24,025 nucleotides of DNA. Origin: Mycoplasmatota bacterium. Its GTDB lineage: Bacteria > Bacillota_I > Bacilli_A > Izemoplasmatales > Hujiaoplasmataceae. The stretch spans positions 1 through 24,025 of the forward strand of contig JAGLYJ010000011.1 of the NCBI GenBank assembly GCA_023132365.1. The letters are read 5' to 3'. This document shows, in pieces, positions 1 to 8,314 of this stretch; position 1 is the first letter of the stretch, and each line of letters opens with the position of its first letter. A program made the translations under genes and the position numbers. Under the pieces are notes generated by a model. It saw nothing but the letters and a program-made list of their open reading frames with translations, ran no database searches and was not told the DNA's origin.

Positions 1-2729
1 ATGATTATTGTAGGTACTGGATTGTAATCTTCAATTGTTTGATCTTGATATAAAACATAAGTAGAATGTTGTGCTACTTTAATAGTTTCTCCACCTAAGT
101 AAGTATCAGAAATCTCAATATTTGCTTCATCTTCATCAACAATTAGTACCCAACCCCCATTGGTTGGTAATTTTAATCTTACATTCTTATCATTTGCATT
201 TTGAATAACTAGAATATTCTCATATTCGTCAGAACTAGCTGTATTAGTTAATGAATAAGAGATTATACCTTCTTCATCTTCATATACAAAGTCTAGATTA
301 GCTAGTATATCTACTGAATTATCCATTCTAAATGATGGATGTTCTTTTCTTAATTCAATTAACCCTTTAAAGTAGTTATAAACATCAAGTCCATCTTCTG
401 TTGTTTTAAGGTTCCATTTTATTTGATTAACACTATCAGGTGATTCATAACTATTGTGATCAAACCCACTACCAGTTTCAAGTGGTTTTGATCTTAAGAA
501 TTCATCACCAGCATGAATAAACGAAATACCTTGTGAAGTTAATACAATTCCATAAGCTTGTTTTTGTAATGGTGTTATTAAATCAGTTAATCCATCTTCT
601 TCTAATGTTAAATATAATTTATCATATAAAGTGTTGTTGTCATGACAAGCAACATAGTTAATTGTTTTAGTAGGTTCTGTATGCCAAATTTTTGCTTCTG
701 ATAATTTTGAACCATTAATACCAGGATACGCAATACCTCCAACTATACCATACTTAACTTTAGCAATAAAAGTTTCAGAGAAATCTCCTTGAATATAACC
801 TCCCTGTTCTCTAGCGAAAACAGATCCTTTAATTCCATCTCTAATATCATCATTAAATGCACCAACATAAGTCATTTCAGCTAAATTTGTTTTATCAGCT
901 TTTTCATCTTCTGGTAGTGGCGTTGTTCCACCTGTCCAAGGTTCACCATATACCATGATTGTTGGATCTATTGCTCTTAATTCTTCTGTAAGTTGATTCA
1001 TGGTTTCTGTATCATGCAATCCCATAAGGTCAAATCTAAATCCAGATATATTATATTCTGATGCCCAAAACACTGTTGAATCAATGATAAACTTACTCAT
1101 CATTGCTCTTTCAGAAGCAGTCTCATTACCAGTTCCAGATCCGTTACTAAATGCTCCTGAACTTGTCTTACGGAAATAATACCCAGGAACTAATAATTCA
1201 AAGTTTGAATTAGCAGTTAATCCATGATGATTATACACAACATCCATATTAATTCTGATTCCAGCTTCTCCGTAAGCAGTAATTACTTGCTTCATTTCTG
1301 AAATTCTTTCTAAACCATCATATGGATCACTAGAATACGTTCCTTCTAAAGCATTAAAATTAAGCGGCATATATCCCCAGTTAAATGAGTTATATTCATC
1401 GTCATCTAATTTTGACTCATCAACAACTCCATAATCAAAGAAAGGTAGCAATTGAACATGAGTTACGCCTAAATCAACAATATGATCAAACCCAGTTTTT
1501 ACATCTTCATATGTTGTGCCAGATTCAATTAACCCTAAGTATTTACCACGGTTTTCATCACTACCATCCCAAGTAGAATCTGTAGTTAAATCTCTAACAT
1601 GCAACTCATAAATAATTGCATCTGTGTAACTATCTATATTTGCTGGTCTATCGTTATAAGCAAAACCTTCTGGATTAGTTTGAGAAAAATCTACTACTAA
1701 TCCTCTTAGTCCATTGATTCCAACCCCTTTTGCATAAGGATCTACTACCTCATTGGTTGCAGAACCATTTGTTACTGAGTATGTATAATATGAACCATGT
1801 AGATTTTCAGATTCAGTATATGAAAAAGTACCTTTAATCCCCTTTGTCATCGCTACAGTCTTAACAGGAGTGTCACTTCCTCCATAAATTAGAGGGGTTC
1901 CAGTAGAATATATATTTAAATCAACGCTCTCTGATATTGGTGCCCAAACTCTAAAAACAGTTTCATCACTATCAACAATTGCTCCCAATTCCCCATTATA
2001 TGCATAGGCGGTCTCAAATGCTTCTGAATCATAGATGCCATCATAAGTAACAGTATAATCATTTATGGTACTATCTGAACTAAATGTAGCTTCAATAACA
2101 TAACTCTTACTAAAGTCCAACTCATTTAAAAGCGTAACAGTTCCTCCATTTTCATCAACCTCTACAGTAATGCTATCATCAACTACATCATCAATTTTTA
2201 ATTGAATGTTTGCTGCAACAATACTTTCAGTTGCTGAGAAAGCAATCACATTCATTGAAGTGAAATATGCACTTTTAAATTTCGGCAATCTATCTGGTCC
2301 ATCTACATCATTAATAGATGTTCCTACTCTAGAATCGCCTTCAACAAAGTAGATATGAAATTCTCCGTTTGATGTTGTCTCTGGTATATCTATATAACGA
2401 TCAGCATCACCATCTTTTTCTTGCCAATCTCCTTTTCTGATTATTAAACCAATTCGTTCAACATCAGGAAAATTTTCAGAAACATCAATTTCTGTTACTA
2501 CTCCGCCATAATTATATTCAGCTGCAGTTTCATCAGTTGAGAAAGTGAATGATTCACCTTCTTCTGAAGTTGGCAAATTTTGCCAAACCCATGCATTCCA
2601 ATCTCCATAATCACCTGAATAACGATAATAATGGATGTAGATTGAATCTACAGTCTCTTCAGCTTTTACCATATTTATCACTAAGAATGAACTTAGTATA
2701 GTCATTACTAATAATAGAACTTTTTTCAT
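1..2729 (-). CDS. pulA: Type I pullulanase, secreted (3' end beyond window)
   Basis: The reading frame is open from ATG 2729 to the left edge (about 909 codons, no stop), so the C-terminus is missing. GGAGG at 2736-2740 fixes the start. A Sec signal peptide covers about residues 1-23 (MKKVLLLVMTILSSF... ending VKA) with no lipobox. A CBM41-like starch-binding domain follows (IYIHYYRYSGDYGDWNAWVW, about 30-50 onward). A second beta domain and a CBM48-like segment (FRVWAP near 260) come next, then the GH13 barrel. The pullulanase signature is FNWGYMP at about 449-455. GH13 regions: DVVYNH at 496-501, GFRFDLMG with nucleophile D567, YGEPW with acid E596, ACHDN with D697. The family hydrolyses alpha-1,6 branches of pullulan, amylopectin and limit dextrins. 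It diverges from the maltodextrin operon, which fits a supply role. Acidic residues are frequent, as in many extracellular enzymes. An anchor could lie off-window. Confidence 0.95.
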   Translation of the reverse strand, partial: MKKVLLLVMTILSSFLVINMVKAEETVDSIYIHYYRYSGDYGDWNAWVWQNLPTSEEGESFTFSTDETAAEYNYGGVVTEIDVSENFPDVERIGLIIRKGDWQEKDGDADRYIDIPETTSNGEFHIYFVEGDSRVGTSINDVDGPDRLPKFKSAYFTSMNVIAFSATESIVAANIQLKIDDVVDDSITVEVDENGGTVTLLNELDFSKSYVIEATFSSDSTINDYTVTYDGIYDSEAFETAYAYNGELGAIVDSDETVFRVWAPISESVDLNIYSTGTPLIYGGSDTPVKTVAMTKGIKGTFSYTESENLHGSYYTYSVTNGSATNEVVDPYAKGVGINGLRGLVVDFSQTNPEGFAYNDRPANIDSYTDAIIYELHVRDLTTDSTWDGSDENRGKYLGLIESGTTYEDVKTGFDHIVDLGVTHVQLLPFFDYGVVDESKLDDDEYNSFNWGYMPLNFNALEGTYSSDPYDGLERISEMKQVITAYGEAGIRINMDVVYNHHGLTANSNFELLVPGYYFRKTSSGAFSNGSGTGNETASERAMMSKFIIDSTVFWASEYNISGFRFDLMGLHDTETMNQLTEELRAIDPTIMVYGEPWTGGTTPLPEDEKADKTNLAEMTYVGAFNDDIRDGIKGSVFAREQGGYIQGDFSETFIAKVKYGIVGGIAYPGINGSKLSEAKIWHTEPTKTINYVACHDNNTLYDKLYLTLEEDGLTDLITPLQKQAYGIVLTSQGISFIHAGDEFLRSKPLETGSGFDHNSYESPDSVNQIKWNLKTTEDGLDVYNYFKGLIELRKEHPSFRMDNSVDILANLDFVYEDEEGIISYSLTNTASSDEYENILVIQNANDKNVRLKLPTNGGWVLIVDEDEANIEISDTYLGGETIKVAQHSTYVLYQDQTIEDYNPVPTII

Positions 2730-2752
2730 TTTTTACCTCCATGCTTCTAGAC

Positions 2753-2764
2753 TAATTATATCAT
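2753..2764 (-). promoter_or_regulatory. Extended -10 promoter of pullulanase gene
   Basis: On the minus strand TGATATAAT forms an extended -10 (TATAAT at 2760-2755), and no good -35 is seen at 16-18 bp. Predicted transcription start is about 2748, giving a short leader with GGAGG before ATG 2729. The 12-mer ATGATATAATTA here is identical to the -10 region of the small lipoprotein gene at 8267-8278. Confidence 0.6.
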
Positions 2765-2799
2765 ATACTATACATATAAATCATATACTAAATGAAAAA

Positions 2800-2813
2800 T
2801 GAAAACGATAACA
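2800..2813 (+). promoter_or_regulatory. CcpA-type cre operator (or LacI-family operator)
   Basis: TGAAAACGATAACA matches the cre consensus TGWNANCGNTNWCA at all 14 positions. It sits between the divergent pullulanase and MalE-like promoters. Its centre is about -58 from the predicted pullulanase start and about -85 from the predicted malE start. That lies upstream of both promoters, where CcpA-type regulators tend to activate rather than block. A local LacI-family maltose regulator could use the same motif. No such regulator gene is in the window. Confidence 0.7.
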
Positions 2814-2856
2814 CACATGTAAATAAGCCATTTCTAATCAGTCTCAGGTTATTCTA

Positions 2857-2885
2857 TTGAAATGAAAATACATAAATGATAGAAT
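2857..2885 (+). promoter_or_regulatory. Promoter of maltodextrin transport operon
   Basis: TTGAAA at 2857-2862, a 17-bp spacer, and TAGAAT at 2880-2885 form a near-consensus sigma-A promoter. The predicted start is about 2892. AGGAG at 2904-2908 and the MalE-like ATG at 2917 follow. Confidence 0.75.
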
Positions 2886-2916
2886 AATATCATAGAAAAG
2901 TAAAGGAGATATATAT

Positions 2917-4245
2917 ATGAAAAAATTTATGTTGATTGCGGTTTTAGGATTAGCCGTTTTATTTGGTGCGATAGGTTGCGGTTCAAATGCTCCACTAACA
3001 ATTTGGGTTGGTGCTGAATCTGTAGAATTCTATTCTGCCAAAATGATAGAATATGTAGAAGATTATAATGCTGCAAATGAGAAGGAATTCCCATATGAAG
3101 TTACAGTTGTTGGGGTAGATTCAAGTACCTCTGCAGCTACATTCTTAGATGATACTGATGCAGGTGCTGATATTTTTACAGTTCCTCATGATAATTTAGG
3201 AAAACTAATTGCTGGTTCAAGTGCGATTGCACCAGTTATGTCAGATTCATTACTTAATCAAATTGAAAATGACAATCCTCAAAGTTTCTTAGATGTAATT
3301 AAAGGATCTGTTGATGGTACACAATATACATTTGGAATCCCTTATGTTGCACAAAGTTTAGTTTTATACTATAACACTGCTTATGTAACTGATGAGCAAG
3401 CGGAAACTTGGGAAGGAATTTGGGAAGCAGCTATAACTGCTGACAAATATGCATTAACTTTAACAGCAACAGATGGATTTAATAATTCTTTCTTATTATT
3501 ATCTACTGAAGCTGATACACATAATACTTCATTAAAATTATATGAGGGTGGAGTCCAAGAAGAATGTTATGCTCTAGGTGATGATACAATTGCCAAGCTA
3601 AAATGGGGTCAAAGTTTCTTTATGGATGCAAATGGAGCTAAAGCTCCTAGTGATTCAGGATGGGAAGTTGAATTAAGTGATGATATTTCTCTTTCTACTA
3701 TTGGTGGTGCTTGGCATTATGAAGCTGCTAAATCAGCACTAGGTGATAATTTAGGTATCACAACTTTACCAACATTCACTTTGACTGAAGACAGCGTTTA
3801 CGGAACAGCTGTAGCAGGAACTGTTTACAAATCAGGCACATTTGCTGATACAAAAATGTTTGTAATGAAAAAGAATAGTGATAAAGCAGATTATCTTGAA
3901 GATATATTATTATATTTATCAAGTAAGGGTGTTCAAGAGGAATCATTTGAAGAAGCAGCTAACTTACCTGCTTATAAAAATGCATCAACTGAATTTTCTG
4001 CATTTGAAGAAGACACATTAGATGCAAAATTAGCAACGGCTCAAGTTGAAATGTTTGCTTGGGGTTTACCACAACCATTTGGATATAATAGTAAATTTAA
4101 TACTTATTACTACTCAAAAGGTACTCCAGACTTATTACTTGAAATAATTGAAAATGAATCAGGAGATTTCTCAACCAATCAAGCTATTATTGATCAACTT
4201 ACTATAATTGAATCACTTTGGAAAACAGGGCTAAGACCAGAATAA
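2917..4245 (+). CDS. malE: Maltodextrin ABC transporter substrate-binding lipoprotein
   Basis: A 442-residue family 1 extracellular solute-binding protein. The N-terminus MKKFMLIAVLGLAVLFGAIGC is a lipoprotein signal peptide with the lipid-modified Cys at 21, so it should be anchored on the outer face of the membrane. The mature part has the two-lobe pattern of MalE-type proteins, for example TIWVGAESVEFYSAKMIEY near residue 30 and a GIPYVAQSLVLYYNTAYV segment near 140. AGGAG lies 8 bp before the ATG. It is first in an operon with MalF- and MalG-like permeases and an alpha-amylase, and opposite a pullulanase. Maltose or maltodextrin is therefore the likely ligand, inferred from context rather than from binding residues. 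Confidence in the family is high, and in the exact sugar moderate. Confidence 0.92.
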   Translation: MKKFMLIAVLGLAVLFGAIGCGSNAPLTIWVGAESVEFYSAKMIEYVEDYNAANEKEFPYEVTVVGVDSSTSAATFLDDTDAGADIFTVPHDNLGKLIAGSSAIAPVMSDSLLNQIENDNPQSFLDVIKGSVDGTQYTFGIPYVAQSLVLYYNTAYVTDEQAETWEGIWEAAITADKYALTLTATDGFNNSFLLLSTEADTHNTSLKLYEGGVQEECYALGDDTIAKLKWGQSFFMDANGAKAPSDSGWEVELSDDISLSTIGGAWHYEAAKSALGDNLGITTLPTFTLTEDSVYGTAVAGTVYKSGTFADTKMFVMKKNSDKADYLEDILLYLSSKGVQEESFEEAANLPAYKNASTEFSAFEEDTLDAKLATAQVEMFAWGLPQPFGYNSKFNTYYYSKGTPDLLLEIIENESGDFSTNQAIIDQLTIIESLWKTGLRPE

Positions 4246-4266
4246 TAAATTCTCAAAGGAGATATT

Positions 4267-5700
4267 ATGAATAATAATCAAGATACTTACAAGAAGCGTA
4301 ATATATTATCACGCTTCTTCTCTATTTTTATTTATTTCGGAAAAAGTATTTATAACAAATTTAAGAAATTTATTAATCGCTTTAAAGACGGAAGTATTGG
4401 AACAAAATTATCTCATATATTCATGGGTGCTGGGAATATTTATCATAAGCAATATATTAAAGGTGTCATCTTTTTTATCATAGAAGCTGGCTTTCTTGCA
4501 TTGATGATATTGTCACCACAGGTTAACTCAACACCATTAGGATTCAAATCCATTGCCAACTTTTTTACATTGGGAACTGAACCAGGAAGTATTTTCTTAC
4601 CTACTGATAATTCAATGTTGATGTTACTATTTGGTGTTATTTGCTTTGGAATTATCGGAATGTTCATTGCAGTATATGGTTCAAGTATAAAAAGTAGTTA
4701 TAAAGCAGATTTAGATGTAAAAGCAGGGAAGGAAGCTACTTCATTTAAAGAAGATATCCAAGCATTACTTGATGATAGATTCCACGTTGCTATGTTAACT
4801 CCAGCAATCATTGGTATTATTACTTTTACAGTGTTGCCAACGATTTTTATGATATTTATTGCATTTACTAATTTTGATTCATTACATCCAGCCGGTCAAG
4901 TATTGTTTGACTGGGTTGGTTTTGATAACTTCTTTGCAATATTTAATGGTACAGGAGAAATCTCAGTAAGATTTGGTCCAGTTTTGGGTTGGACACTAGT
5001 TTGGGCATTCTTTGCAACTAGCACAAATTATATTGGTGGTATCTTTCTGGCATTATTAATCAATAAAAAAGGCATCAAACTCAAAAAGATTTGGCGTACT
5101 ATTTTTGTATTAACTATTGCATTACCTCAGTTTATTTCATTACTAGCAATGAGAAGTATATTAGCAGAATATGGTCCAATAAACTCGATGTTAATAAATT
5201 TACATCTTATTGACGATCCAATTAAATTCTTAGCAACTGCAGATAGTGCATGGACTGCAAGAATTACTATTATTTTTATTAATATCTGGATAGGTGTTCC
5301 ATATACTATGCTGATGACTAGTGGTATCTTAATGAATGTTCCTAAAGATTTATATGAAGCTGCTCAAATTGATGGAGCAACTAATCGACAAGCATTCAGG
5401 TATATCACTGTACCTTTCATATTATTTGTTACTGCACCGTTTTTGATTACTTCCTTTATTGGAAATATTACTAGTTTTAATGTTATTTACCTTCTAACTG
5501 GTGGTGGTCCAACAGTTCCAGGATATATTGCTGGTGAAACAGATCTGTTAGTTACATGGTTATATAAGTTAACCATTGACCAATCAGAATATAATATTGG
5601 TTCTGTTATTGCGATTATGACCTTCATTATTACTGCTACTGCTACTTTACTAAGTTATCGCAGAAGCAAATCTTATAAAGAGGAGGATGCATTCCAATGA
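4267..5700 (+). CDS. malF: Maltodextrin ABC transporter permease, MalF-like
   Basis: A 477-residue integral membrane permease. A basic N-terminal tail of about 60 residues (rich in K, R and F) precedes two extra membrane segments at about 66-83 and 117-138. The conserved ABC permease core starts near 175. The EAA loop that contacts the ATPase is EAAQIDGATNRQAF, starting at residue 364. About eight membrane spans are expected, as in MalF. AAAGGAGATATT precedes the ATG, 21 bp after the MalE-like stop. The stop overlaps the next start in ATGA (5697-5700), so translation of the two permeases is probably coupled. No ATPase gene follows, so the pump must borrow an MsmX/MalK-type ATPase encoded elsewhere. 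Confidence 0.94.
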   Translation: MNNNQDTYKKRNILSRFFSIFIYFGKSIYNKFKKFINRFKDGSIGTKLSHIFMGAGNIYHKQYIKGVIFFIIEAGFLALMILSPQVNSTPLGFKSIANFFTLGTEPGSIFLPTDNSMLMLLFGVICFGIIGMFIAVYGSSIKSSYKADLDVKAGKEATSFKEDIQALLDDRFHVAMLTPAIIGIITFTVLPTIFMIFIAFTNFDSLHPAGQVLFDWVGFDNFFAIFNGTGEISVRFGPVLGWTLVWAFFATSTNYIGGIFLALLINKKGIKLKKIWRTIFVLTIALPQFISLLAMRSILAEYGPINSMLINLHLIDDPIKFLATADSAWTARITIIFINIWIGVPYTMLMTSGILMNVPKDLYEAAQIDGATNRQAFRYITVPFILFVTAPFLITSFIGNITSFNVIYLLTGGGPTVPGYIAGETDLLVTWLYKLTIDQSEYNIGSVIAIMTFIITATATLLSYRRSKSYKEEDAFQ

Positions 5701-6587
5701 TAAAAGCTAAACAATTGAAAGCAAAAAGTTATAAATCTTCACAAAGAACTTCACTTACAATTTCGTATATTATATTAACAATTCTTGTAATAGTTTGGCT
5801 CTATCCGATTTTGTGGATACTTCTGAACTCATTAAGAACTGAGTATAATACTGGTGGCCAACTTATTGGTATTGTTGTTAGTCATTATTTTCCTAAACAA
5901 ATAGGATTCGAAAACTTTAGAATTTTATTCGCGGAAACACTGTTCCCAAGATGGTTTTTGAATACACTATTTGTTTCATCAATATCATTTATTATTTCAA
6001 CAATGCTCACTTTGTCAGTAGCATATGTTATGAGTAAACTTAAATTTAAAGTAAGGAAGTCATTTTTAAATATAGCTATTATTCTAGGATTGTTCCCAGG
6101 GTTTATGTCTATGATAGCAATTTATTATATTTTAAAAGCTTTCCAATTAACACAAACACTATGGGCGTTAATACTTGTGTATTCTGCAGGTGCTGGATTA
6201 GGATTCTATATTGCAAAAGGATTCTTTGACATCATTCCTAATTCCTTATTAGAATCTGCAAAGTTAGATGGAGCTACAAATTCACAGTCATTTAGGAAGA
6301 TTATTTTACCTCTTTCTAAACCAATTATAATTTATACAGCATTACTAGCTTTTATTGGCCCTTGGATGGACTTCATATTTGCAAGGGTTATTATTGGAGA
6401 AGCCAATACAGATACCTACACTGTAGCTGTTGGTCTATACTATATGATGTACGGAGAACAAATTGACTCTAATGTCTTTACGATTTTCGCTGCAGGTTGT
6501 ATTATTGTGGCTATCCCAATTGTAACTTTATTCCTGTCAATGCAAAAATACTATGTTGAAGGTGTTACTGCTGGATCTGTTAAATGA
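5697..6587 (+). CDS. malG: Maltodextrin ABC transporter permease, MalG-like
   Basis: A 296-residue permease, normal for MalG. There are six predicted membrane spans, the first at about 20-43 after a basic cytoplasmic start. The EAA loop reads ESAKLDGATNSQSF from residue 186, a conservative E-S-A variant of the E-A-A motif. The ATG overlaps the MalF-like stop by ATGA, and its ribosome site AGGAGG (5681-5686) lies inside the upstream gene. It ends in TGA, so TGA is a stop in this genome. It pairs with the MalF-like subunit to form the translocation pore. The family is certain, and sugar specificity is inferred from the neighbouring amylase and pullulanase. Confidence 0.94.
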   Translation: MIKAKQLKAKSYKSSQRTSLTISYIILTILVIVWLYPILWILLNSLRTEYNTGGQLIGIVVSHYFPKQIGFENFRILFAETLFPRWFLNTLFVSSISFIISTMLTLSVAYVMSKLKFKVRKSFLNIAIILGLFPGFMSMIAIYYILKAFQLTQTLWALILVYSAGAGLGFYIAKGFFDIIPNSLLESAKLDGATNSQSFRKIILPLSKPIIIYTALLAFIGPWMDFIFARVIIGEANTDTYTVAVGLYYMMYGEQIDSNVFTIFAAGCIIVAIPIVTLFLSMQKYYVEGVTAGSVK

Positions 6588-6609
6588 TAGAATGATTTGA
6601 GGTTATATT

Positions 6610-8205
6610 ATGAAGAAAGTTTATATTTTAATACTATTATTCATTAGTTTCTTTACTCTGTCAACTTGTAGTGCCAGTAGAGAATATACAATTAGCGAGG
6701 AACTATTAATGTCAGAAAATGTAGATGACAATTACCGAGCATATTACGAAATCTTTTTAGGAGCTTTCTCAGACAGTGATAAAGATGGAATCGGTGATTT
6801 TGAAGGATTAATTAACCGGCTTGATTATCTTAATGATGGCGATGATGATTCAGGAAAAAGTTTAGGAATCGAGGGTATCTGGTTAATGCCAATAATGCCT
6901 TCCCCTAGTTACCATAAATATGATGTAATGAATTACATGGATATTGATAGTAAATATGGTACACTAGAAGATTTTTCAAACTTTATCCAAGCAGCTGATA
7001 GCCGTGGAATCAAGGTGATTATTGATTTAGTATTAAATCACACATCTGATCAACACCCTTGGTTTAAAGCAGCTAGAAAAGCTGCTATAGATGGTGATTT
7101 TGAAAACAAGTATTTAAATTACTATACAATAGTAGATGTAAATGAAAAAGAATCAAATAAAGTCTATTATCAATTACATGATAATTTATATTATGAAGGC
7201 AATTTTTCAAGCAGCATGCCTGAACTTAACATGGATAATCCAGATGTTAAATCAGAAGTTATTGATATAGTAACTTTCTGGTATGATTTAGGAGTTCATG
7301 GTTTTAGGCTTGACGCTGCTAAATATGTATATTTACATAATGAAGACAAAAACATTGAGTTTTGGAATTGGTTTATGTCTGAATGTAGAAAAATCAAATC
7401 AGATACCTACGTTGTCGGGGAAGTTTGGTCTGGAGATACAGAAATTATTGATTATTATGAATCATTTAATAATTTTGATTTTGGAATGTCTCAATCACTT
7501 GGTGTTGTTACATCAGTTGCCAAAAACATTGATGATGTAAATTGGTATGTTGCCTATTTAAATCGATATCGAAATTTAGTTACAAATACCAATGCTGCTG
7601 CAATACTTACTCCATTTATTTCTAATCATGATATGAATAGAGCTGCTGGTTACTTAAATGTAGATGAAAGAACAATGCATAACGCTGCTAGTTTATACAT
7701 CCTTACTTATGGTAATCCCTTTATCTATTATGGTGAAGAAATAGGCATGAAAGGTTCAAGAGGCACTGAAAACACAGATGCTAATAGAAGGTTAGCTATG
7801 CTATGGGGAGACAGAGATACAGTTGAAGATCCATTTGGTTCAACATATAATAGTGATTACCAAATTAATGGTACTGTTAAATCACAGGTTAAAGATGAAA
7901 CTAGTTTATATAATCATTACAAGAAACTATTAATGTTAAGAAAGGCAAATCCAGAAATTGCAAGAGGAACATATACTATATTAGATTTTACAAATTACAC
8001 TACTTTTGGAGGTTTCTTATCAACATATCAAAATTCGACTGTAGGAGTTTTTCATAACATAGGTGATAGTGATTTAACGATTGACATGAGTAATTACACC
8101 ACGTTTACATTGTCAACAGTCCAAGGTTTTGTTGGAGAAGGGTTAGCTTCTTTAGAAGGCCAAATTCTAACAATATCAGCAAATACAAGTGTAATTGTTA
8201 AATAA
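6610..8205 (+). CDS. Lipid-anchored GH13 alpha-amylase
   Basis: A 531-residue glycoside hydrolase family 13 enzyme. The signal peptide MKKVYILILLFISFFTLSTC has a lipobox (LSTC) with Cys20, so the enzyme should sit on the cell surface. The start of the barrel has a calcium-site-like DSDKDGIGDF. Catalytic regions: DLVLNH (D139, H144), GFRLDAAK (nucleophile D235), VGEVW (acid E271), SNHDMNR (D341). The overall pattern, including IWLMPIMPSPSYHKYDV, resembles GH13_36 amylases of the Halothermothrix type. That subfamily call is from memory. It follows the MalG-like gene by 22 bp with only a weak GAGGT site, and so belongs to the transport operon. It likely cuts glucans to maltodextrins for the importer. 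A neopullulanase or maltogenic activity is possible. Confidence 0.92.
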   Translation: MKKVYILILLFISFFTLSTCSASREYTISEELLMSENVDDNYRAYYEIFLGAFSDSDKDGIGDFEGLINRLDYLNDGDDDSGKSLGIEGIWLMPIMPSPSYHKYDVMNYMDIDSKYGTLEDFSNFIQAADSRGIKVIIDLVLNHTSDQHPWFKAARKAAIDGDFENKYLNYYTIVDVNEKESNKVYYQLHDNLYYEGNFSSSMPELNMDNPDVKSEVIDIVTFWYDLGVHGFRLDAAKYVYLHNEDKNIEFWNWFMSECRKIKSDTYVVGEVWSGDTEIIDYYESFNNFDFGMSQSLGVVTSVAKNIDDVNWYVAYLNRYRNLVTNTNAAAILTPFISNHDMNRAAGYLNVDERTMHNAASLYILTYGNPFIYYGEEIGMKGSRGTENTDANRRLAMLWGDRDTVEDPFGSTYNSDYQINGTVKSQVKDETSLYNHYKKLLMLRKANPEIARGTYTILDFTNYTTFGGFLSTYQNSTVGVFHNIGDSDLTIDMSNYTTFTLSTVQGFVGEGLASLEGQILTISANTSVIVK

Positions 8206-8206
8206 C

Positions 8207-8220
8207 TAAAAGCGTTTACA
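8207..8220 (-). promoter_or_regulatory. cre-like operator upstream of small lipoprotein gene
   Basis: The minus strand reads TGTAAACGCTTTTA, which matches the cre consensus TGWNANCGNTNWCA at 13 of 14 positions (T instead of C at position 13). It starts two bases after the amylase stop. Its centre is about 70 bp upstream of the predicted lipoprotein start, again upstream of the -35 box as in the divergent region at 2800. Confidence 0.55.
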
Positions 8221-8247
8221 TCTTTTGGGTTAAAAACTGTTAATTTA

Positions 8248-8276
8248 TTGACAGCACCATTTATGGATGATATAAT
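8248..8276 (+). promoter_or_regulatory. Fully consensus promoter with extended -10
   Basis: TTGACA at 8248-8253, a 17-bp spacer and TATAAT at 8271-8276 match the sigma-A consensus at all positions. TGA directly before the -10 adds an extended -10. The predicted start is about 8283. A 32-base leader with GGGAGAG follows before ATG 8315. This should be one of the strongest promoters in the window. Confidence 0.88.
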
Positions 8277-8314
8277 TACATAACGAAATATATAAAATAT
8301 AAGGGAGAGAAAAA

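Noticed and set aside
1385..1576. 63-codon plus-strand frame rich in His and Gln
   Set aside because: It lies wholly antisense to the pullulanase catalytic domain, lacks a good RBS and has composition expected of a complementary frame.
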